Positions 14,461 through 19,125 of a stretch of DNA of 19,125 bases are shown here, piece after piece. Origin of the DNA: SIG710 sp045587665 (GTDB lineage Bacteria; Bacillota; Clostridia; Oscillospirales; CAG-272); assembly GCA_045587665.1 (NCBI GenBank), contig JAZNCT010000011.1:1-19125 (forward strand). Reading direction: 5' to 3'. The notes beneath the pieces were generated by a model. It worked only from the letters and a program-made list of their open reading frames with translations. It was not told the origin of the DNA and did no database searches. The position numbers were made by a program, and so were the translations under genes. How positions within the stretch are numbered: position 1 is the first letter of the stretch; every line of letters begins with the position of its first letter.

Positions 14461-14489
14461 TTGACTTTTTGGCACAAATAGGATAAAAT
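14461..14489 (+). promoter_or_regulatory. Sigma-A promoter of the fliB-like/rnr unit
   Basis: TTGACT (14461-14466), a 17-nt spacer and TAAAAT (14484-14489), beginning 4 nt after the previous terminator. Predicted start near 14496; leader of about 57 nt. Confidence 0.8.
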
Positions 14490-14552
14490 ATTTTGGATGT
14501 GAGCTCGGAATTTTGAGCGCAAAATAATAAGAAAGTCTTGAGGTGATGCAGA

Positions 14553-15482
14553 ATGAAGCTGATCGCACCCGCATATTATAAAAAATTTCATTGCATTGCC
14601 GAAAAATGCCGGCATAACTGCTGTCTCGGCTGGGAGATCGATATAGACGCCGATACGCTGAATAAATATTCTCAGCTCGGCGGAGAGATTGGAAAAGAGA
14701 TAAGAGAAAGCATAAGTTATGAGCCACAGCCTCATTTTGAGCTTTGCAAGATAGAAAGATGTCCTCATCTTGATGAACGTGGACTTTGCCGAATAATTGC
14801 GGAGCTTGGTGAGGGTATGCTTTGCGATATTTGCCGTGAGCACCCTCGGTTTTATAATGACTGCGGTGATCACAGCGAGGTTGGTCTGGGCCTGGCATGC
14901 GAGGAGGCTTGCAGAATCATTCTTATGTCGGATGAATATAATTTGTTTGAGCAGATAGGAGAGATCGACGGAGAAGAGGGGGAGCAGTTTGATTGGATAT
15001 ACTTTCGGTGCGAGTTGTATTCGATTCTAAAAGGTTTGTCGGATACATATAAGGAAAAACTTAAGGCGATATATGAAAAGTTTAAAATTTCTCCTGCCGC
15101 TCTTGAAGAAGAACAGTGGAAAAAACTGATAAAGAGCCTTGAATATATGGATATAAGCCACAGAGATCTGTTTTTAAACTTTTCTGCGGATATAAAAACA
15201 CCGAAGCCGATAGAAAAAATAGCTGAGAGGGCACTGGCATATTTTATTTACAGACATTGCAGCAGTGCATACTCTTATGATGAATACCGAGCCGCTCTTG
15301 GCTTTTGCCTTTTTCTTGAAAGACTTTTTGTTTCGATATCTGTTTTTTGCGGATTTCAAAACACTGATGAGTTGGCAAGAACAATATCCGAGGAGATAGA
15401 ATATTCGGAGGAAAATACCGAAACAATAAAGAATGAGATATTTGAAGCACTCGAATTATTTGATCAGGAGAAGAAATGTTGA
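14553..15482 (+). CDS. FliB-like (flagellin lysine-N-methylase family) Cys-rich protein
   Basis: Member of the family named after Salmonella FliB, which methylates lysines of flagellin. The protein has 309 residues and appears cytoplasmic. The N-terminal 125 residues hold twelve Cys in family-typical places: KFHCIAEKCRHNCCLGWEIDID (12-32), CKIERCPHLDERGLCRI (65-81), GMLCDICREHPRFYNDC (88-104) and GLACEEACRII (113-123). The pattern suggests a metal or iron-sulfur site. The remaining helical part has no motif I recognise. AGGTGATG precedes the ATG. No flagellar gene is in the window, and many non-motile clostridia carry such proteins, so flagellin as substrate is doubtful here. The stop codon overlaps the start of RNase R by 7 nt, so the two genes share a transcript and probably translation. 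Its link with RNA decay is not explained. Confidence 0.82.
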   Translation: MKLIAPAYYKKFHCIAEKCRHNCCLGWEIDIDADTLNKYSQLGGEIGKEIRESISYEPQPHFELCKIERCPHLDERGLCRIIAELGEGMLCDICREHPRFYNDCGDHSEVGLGLACEEACRIILMSDEYNLFEQIGEIDGEEGEQFDWIYFRCELYSILKGLSDTYKEKLKAIYEKFKISPAALEEEQWKKLIKSLEYMDISHRDLFLNFSADIKTPKPIEKIAERALAYFIYRHCSSAYSYDEYRAALGFCLFLERLFVSISVFCGFQNTDELARTISEEIEYSEENTETIKNEIFEALELFDQEKKC

Positions 15483-17701
15483 TAGAAGAATACAGTGAAA
15501 AAATTTATGAGATAATAAACGACCCAGAATACAGACCGCTTTTGCCGAGCGATATTCTGATGCTCCTTCAGGTTTCGGAGGAAGAAGAAGCGTCGGTGCT
15601 TTCGCTGATTCAAAATATGGCAAGGGCAGGAGAGGTTGCTCTGACAAAAAAAGGGAAGGTGGCTTCTCTCAAAAGTGTTGGAATAGTGAGCGGAACATTT
15701 CGGGGAACTACCAAGCATTTTGGTTTTGTTACACCGGATGACGGCGGCGAGGATATATTTATACCCGCTTCAAAAACCCTTTATGCCCTTGACGGTGACA
15801 AGGTGCTTTGCAGGGTCACCGAAAAAAGGAGCAAGGATAAGCATTATGACACTTCAAAGCTCCGCCGCGGCAAGGGAGGCAAGCTTGTTCCGCTGTCTGA
15901 AGATAAAAGGCGAGATAAAGGGCCTGAGGGTGAGATAGCCAGGATATGTGAGCATGCCCTTGAAAACAGGAATGTTGTTGGTGTTTATTATGAGCTTGAG
16001 GAAAAGCGCGGCAGGAGATATCACACTGTGGGCTGGGTAGAGCCCGATCGAAAAAAACTGCCCTATTCTGTGTTTATAGATCCCAAAGCTGCAAGAGAAA
16101 TGGGAGTACACATTGGGGATAAAGTTGAGGCAAAAATAACCGTTTTTCCATCAGAGAAGGATGAACTCGGCGGAGAGATCATACGCAATTTCGGTGACTG
16201 CGAAAGCAAGCAGGCAAATTACGGAGCTATCCTTGCCGAAAACGGTATAGAGACCGAATTTGCCCCGTCAGTGCTTGCTGAAGCCGAGGCGGCTTCTCTT
16301 ATGCCAATAGAGGTGAGAGATAGAAAAGACCTCAGAGATATGATAATATTTACTATTGACGGTGCTGATGCAAAGGACCTTGACGATGCTATATCTCTTG
16401 AAAAAATTGGTGATAAATACCGTCTCGGTGTCCATATAGCCGATGTTTCGGAATATGTGAAATTCGGTTCAGAGACCGACAAATCTGCGCTTTCAAGGGG
16501 CACCAGCGTATATTTCACCGACAAGGTGGTTCCAATGCTTCCAAGGAGCCTTTCAAACGGCGCCTGCTCCCTTGGAGCGGGGCTTGAACGCTATGCGTTA
16601 TCCGCCTTTATGACCCTTGATGCTGATGGAAAACTGCTTGAAACGGAGCTGACCGAATCTGTTATCAGATCTGCCGTAAGAGGCGTTTACAGTGAGGTAA
16701 ATGACATTTTTGATAAGGGATCAGGATCTGAATTTGCACCAAAATATGAGGCAGTTATGCCTGTGCTTTCCCAAATGCACGATCTTTACAGGATAATGAA
16801 AAAACGCTCTGAGGAGAGGGGAGCTGTTGAGCTTGATACAGAAGAAGCGGTGATACTGCTTGGGGAGAACGGTGAGCCTTGCAGCATTGAAGCAAGACAA
16901 CGCGGTGACGGCGAGCGGATGATAGAACAGTTTATGCTCTGTGCAAACGAAGGTGTTGCCACATTTCTGACAGATCTTTCTATGCCCTGTGTATACAGAA
17001 TTCACGAGTCTCCCTCACCCGATAAGATAGAGAGCTTTGCGGCTTTTGCTGTGGGAATGGGTCTTGATGTAAGACCGCTCAGAGCTAAAAAACTTTATCC
17101 TTCTGCTTTTTCTGCCCTGCTTTCGGAAGCCAGAGAAAATGGCATAAGCGCGGTGCTTTCAAACGTTATGCTGAGGGCAATGATGAAGGCAAAATATTCG
17201 GCAAATCCGTCACCTCATTTTGGTCTTGCCATAGACCTTTACTGCCATTTCACTTCTCCCATAAGACGTTATCCCGATCTTACGGTCCATAGAATAGTAA
17301 AGGCAGTGCTCAGGGGAGAGGCTGTGGGAGAGAAACTGACAAGGCTAAGTGCTTTTGCAGGTGAGAGTGCGGCAAGATCAAGCGAAAACGAGCTTCGGGC
17401 TCTTTCTGCCGAGAGAGAGATAGACGATCTCTATAAGGTCATATTTATGAGTGACAAGGTGGGCGAAGAGTTTGAAGGAGTGATAAGCTCGGTGACTTCT
17501 TTTGGAATATTTGTTCAGCTCAGGAACACTGTTGAGGGGCTTGTTCCCATTGAAACGCTTGACGGAAGATTTGTTTTTGACGAAAAGCATTTCAGGCTTT
17601 CCTTTGGAAAGATCTCATATAGCCTTGGTCAGTCTGTAAGGGTGAGGATAACATCGGCTGACATCTCGTCAAGAAGAATAAATATGGCGTTTGCCGAGTG
17701 A
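15476..17701 (+). CDS. rnr: Ribonuclease R
   Basis: Processive 3'-to-5' exoribonuclease that degrades structured RNA, including rRNA fragments and mRNA. The 741 residues match the RNase R length. An N-terminal winged-helix-like region (1-65) precedes two cold-shock domains (about 70-135 and 155-250) with GFVTPDDGGEDIFIP. The RNB catalytic domain (about 280-615) has metal-binding aspartates D295, D301, D303 and D304 in TIDGADAKDLDDAI, at the same relative spacing as D201/207/209/210 of E. coli RNase II, and HFTSPIRRYPDL. The C-terminal S1 domain (about 655-740) starts GEEFEGVISSVTSFGIFVQL. The Lys-rich tail of E. coli RNase R is lacking. A GGAG site lies 6 nt before the ATG within the end of the fliB-like gene. 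A good terminator follows the stop codon. Confidence 0.96.
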   Translation: MLIEEYSEKIYEIINDPEYRPLLPSDILMLLQVSEEEEASVLSLIQNMARAGEVALTKKGKVASLKSVGIVSGTFRGTTKHFGFVTPDDGGEDIFIPASKTLYALDGDKVLCRVTEKRSKDKHYDTSKLRRGKGGKLVPLSEDKRRDKGPEGEIARICEHALENRNVVGVYYELEEKRGRRYHTVGWVEPDRKKLPYSVFIDPKAAREMGVHIGDKVEAKITVFPSEKDELGGEIIRNFGDCESKQANYGAILAENGIETEFAPSVLAEAEAASLMPIEVRDRKDLRDMIIFTIDGADAKDLDDAISLEKIGDKYRLGVHIADVSEYVKFGSETDKSALSRGTSVYFTDKVVPMLPRSLSNGACSLGAGLERYALSAFMTLDADGKLLETELTESVIRSAVRGVYSEVNDIFDKGSGSEFAPKYEAVMPVLSQMHDLYRIMKKRSEERGAVELDTEEAVILLGENGEPCSIEARQRGDGERMIEQFMLCANEGVATFLTDLSMPCVYRIHESPSPDKIESFAAFAVGMGLDVRPLRAKKLYPSAFSALLSEARENGISAVLSNVMLRAMMKAKYSANPSPHFGLAIDLYCHFTSPIRRYPDLTVHRIVKAVLRGEAVGEKLTRLSAFAGESAARSSENELRALSAEREIDDLYKVIFMSDKVGEEFEGVISSVTSFGIFVQLRNTVEGLVPIETLDGRFVFDEKHFRLSFGKISYSLGQSVRVRITSADISSRRINMAFAE

Positions 17702-17706
17702 TATGT

Positions 17707-17747
17707 GCCCGGTGTTGGTTTTAAGAAGCCAATGCCGGGCGTTTTTT
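17707..17747 (+). terminator. Intrinsic terminator of rnr
   Basis: Long stem of about 14 bp, including wobble pairs, from GCCCGG (17707-17712) to CCGGGC (17735-17740), then GTTTTTT. It lies 6 nt after the rnr stop. Confidence 0.93.
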
Positions 17748-17748
17748 C

Positions 17749-17777
17749 TTGACAAATTGAGGCTTATGATTTATAAT
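17749..17777 (+). promoter_or_regulatory. Sigma-A promoter of ymdB
   Basis: TTGACA (17749-17754), a 17-nt spacer and TATAAT (17772-17777), both exact, starting 2 nt after the rnr terminator. It would give a leader of about 135 nt before ymdB. Confidence 0.9.
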
Positions 17778-17920
17778 TAGAATGTGTTTATTTTTCTATT
17801 TGCTTTCCCGAGATACCGGCAAATCTTATTCAGGGGGCGGTAGGAGCTGTACTGTTTGTTGCGGCAGGCATGTTACTTGATTCTAATGCCGGTATTTGCA
17901 AGATTTTAAGAGGTAGATAA
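17777..17920 (+). pseudogene. 3' stub of a membrane protein gene, ECF S-component-like
   Basis: The DNA before ymdB stays open in one frame for 47 codons and ends TAA, which overlaps the ymdB ATG as TAATG. The translated end reads FPEIPANLIQGAVGAVLFVA, then AGMLLDSNAGICKILRGR: a Pro-containing loop, one hydrophobic helix and a short basic tail. This resembles the C-terminus of substrate-binding (S) components of ECF vitamin transporters, where (F)P.nliQg..gav is common. The frame is stopped upstream by a TAA within the -10 box. The only ATG (17870) is in the middle of the helix without a ribosome site, so it is not a working gene. The family assignment is from memory and moderate; that it is a coding remnant is better supported. 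Confidence 0.5.
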
Positions 17921-18705
17921 TGATAATAAAAATATTGGCAATTGGAGATATAGTCGGTCTTGAAACTGTTGAATATCTGAAAAAGAATATGTGGAGACTG
18001 CGAGAGGATCTTGGTGCTGATGCGGTTATAGCCAATGGTGAAAACGCATATGATGTCCGCGGAATTGGTGCGGCAGAGGCAAAGATACTTCTTGACAGCG
18101 GAGTTGATCTTATAACAACGGGCAATCACATCTGGGGCAGACGGGATGTGTATGGTATGCTTGATATAGACAAGCGCATTATACGTCCGGCAAATTATCC
18201 TGCATCAAATCCCGGATGCGGCCACTCCATAATAAATATTTGCGGGTACCGTTTTCTTTGCATCAACGCTCAGGGAACAATGTATCTTGAGGCTCTTGAA
18301 AACCCCTTTTTGACCGTTGAAAGAATACTTGCCTCAGAGGAGGGAAGGTATGATTTTTCTCTGCTTGATTTTCATGCAGAGGCAACCTCTGAAAAGATAG
18401 CAATGGGCAGGGCTTTTGACGGCAGGATCAATATTATTTGGGGCACTCACACCCATGTTCAGACAGCCGATGAGGTCGTTTTGCCCGGTGGTAGCGGCTA
18501 TATAACGGATCTTGGTATGACCGGACCTGTGAACGGTATTCTCGGTTCTGAGAGCGGACCGATAATAGAAAGATTCAAAACCAATATGCCCCAAAAGTTT
18601 TCGGTTGCTCACGGCCCAATTGCAGTTTGCGGAGCGATGTTTGAGCTTGATAGTGAGAGCGGCAGGTGTATATCGGTTAAAAGGATCCGCACAGACGAGG
18701 GCTGA
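17920..18705 (+). CDS. ymdB: YmdB-family metallophosphoesterase / 2',3'-cyclic phosphodiesterase
   Basis: Cytoplasmic di-metal phosphodiesterase (TIGR00282 type) that in Bacillus subtilis hydrolyses cyclic nucleotides and affects RNase Y-dependent RNA decay, biofilm and motility decisions. The 261 residues match the family length. Metal-site residues are D10 (GDIVG), E41 and N42 (NGEN), N69 and H70 (TTGNHIWGRRD), H152 in DFHAEATSEK, and H177 and H179 in GTHTHVQTAD. YITDLGMTGP closes the domain. The ATG overlaps the preceding stop as TAATG, with AGAGGT about 5 nt upstream. In many Firmicutes ymdB follows rny; here it follows rnr with its own promoter between. A 9-bp inverted repeat ATACCGGCA/TGCCGGTAT (17813-17821, 17887-17895) spans its leader and may shape translation. 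Confidence 0.95.
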   Translation: MIIKILAIGDIVGLETVEYLKKNMWRLREDLGADAVIANGENAYDVRGIGAAEAKILLDSGVDLITTGNHIWGRRDVYGMLDIDKRIIRPANYPASNPGCGHSIINICGYRFLCINAQGTMYLEALENPFLTVERILASEEGRYDFSLLDFHAEATSEKIAMGRAFDGRINIIWGTHTHVQTADEVVLPGGSGYITDLGMTGPVNGILGSESGPIIERFKTNMPQKFSVAHGPIAVCGAMFELDSESGRCISVKRIRTDEG

Positions 18706-18731
18706 GGATTTTTGTGAAGGGAGAATGAAGA

Positions 18732-19125
18732 TTGAAAAAGGATAGGCTGATATATATAGCTTCAGTTGTGGTATGCGTGGCATTGCTTGTGTTTGGGTAT
18801 TTTGCCGTGTCTTTCAGTGATGATTTTTATGCCTCTGACGATGGAACTTTATATATAAGAGCGGATGTTGAACAGATAATAGAATCTTCTTTTTCCGATA
18901 GTGGCGAGGGTGATACCGTCTTCCGGGCAAGAATTTCTTCCGGAGAAAAAAAGGGAGAGCTTGTCAGGGTATATCAAAACCGCAGTGACTATACTGTTTT
19001 TAACCCAAGAGAGGTGCAAGAGGGCGACAGCATTATCATAGCACTTTTTGAAGGAGTGGAAAATTGGCACTTTATCGACTTTGTCAGATCCGATGCGATT
19101 GTTGTGCTCCTTCTTGTTTTTGCAT
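18732..19125 (+). CDS. YibE/F-like membrane protein, N-terminal part
   Basis: Incomplete at the window end; 131 codons visible. Probable inner-membrane protein of the YibE/F family, whose role is not established. One membrane span near the N-terminus (about residues 7-27, IYIASVVVCVALLVFGYFAV) leads to an external beta-rich domain (about 40-118). There GELVRVYQNRSDYTVFNPREVQEGDSIIIAL resembles the ring-like N-terminal domain of YibE. A second span begins at about 121 (AIVVLLLVFA). The start is TTG at 18732, which has AGGGAG 8 nt upstream. An ATG at 18725 gives a stop after six codons. It lies 26 nt after ymdB and is probably co-transcribed. The family call rests on the N-terminal pattern only, since the conserved membrane part is outside the window. 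Confidence 0.68.
   Translation, partial: MKKDRLIYIASVVVCVALLVFGYFAVSFSDDFYASDDGTLYIRADVEQIIESSFSDSGEGDTVFRARISSGEKKGELVRVYQNRSDYTVFNPREVQEGDSIIIALFEGVENWHFIDFVRSDAIVVLLLVFA

Noticed and set aside
14335..14898. Long open frame of 187 codons on the - strand
   Set aside because: It lies opposite the fliB-like gene and the kinase remnant, has low-quality composition and no ribosome site, and matches nothing I know.
1..19125. CRISPR array, insertion sequence, prophage or attachment site
   Set aside because: I saw no evenly spaced direct repeats, transposase or integrase-like frames, or terminal repeats, and composition and codon use look even throughout.

Overview
The window looks like a chromosomal core region of an anaerobic, probably spore-forming clostridium of the Ruminococcaceae/Oscillospiraceae type. 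The evidence is a Re-type citrate synthase, an AbrB with a C-terminal Cys4 motif, spmA-spmB, RNase J, Firmicute-style AGGAGG ribosome binding sites, and textbook TTGACA-N17-TATAAT promoters. Nearly every gene is on the + strand; abrB is the exception. I see no CRISPR array, insertion sequence, tRNA or rRNA.

Layout. 1-577: 3' half of glyceraldehyde-3-phosphate dehydrogenase and its terminator. 578-6344: a citrate-to-2-oxoglutarate block made of a strong promoter with a GntR-type palindrome at the start of the transcript, Re-citrate synthase, a GntR/FCD regulator, aconitase and isocitrate dehydrogenase. It is closed by a conspicuous 13-bp inverted repeat and an 18-bp perfect hairpin. This is the oxidative half of the TCA cycle, which anaerobes use to make glutamate. 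6345-8321: abrB on the - strand, divergent from spmA, spmB and a small membrane protein. 8318-8503: a perfect promoter followed by a structured RNA of about 150 nt and an intrinsic terminator, just before RNase J. 8543-12182: RNase J and a membrane-anchored parvulin-type foldase. 12200-14170: a Cys-rich conserved hypothetical and a membrane-anchored DUF6273 protein, each with its own terminator. 14171-14456: a remnant of a PfkB sugar kinase. 14461-17747: a FliB-like Cys-rich protein overlapping RNase R. 17749-19125: a promoter, the apparent 3' stub of a membrane (ECF S-component-like) gene, the phosphodiesterase YmdB, and the start of a YibE/F-like membrane protein.

Three genes of RNA turnover or its regulation (RNase J, RNase R, YmdB) lie within 10 kb, though in separate transcription units. 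The parts most worth a second look are the structured RNA before RNase J, the two gene relics, the likely autoregulated citrate operon, and the 10-bp-phased TGACA/TGTCA array in the abrB leader. I saw no clearly new multi-gene system. Most of the window is ordinary core genome, and the novelty is in the intergenic DNA.
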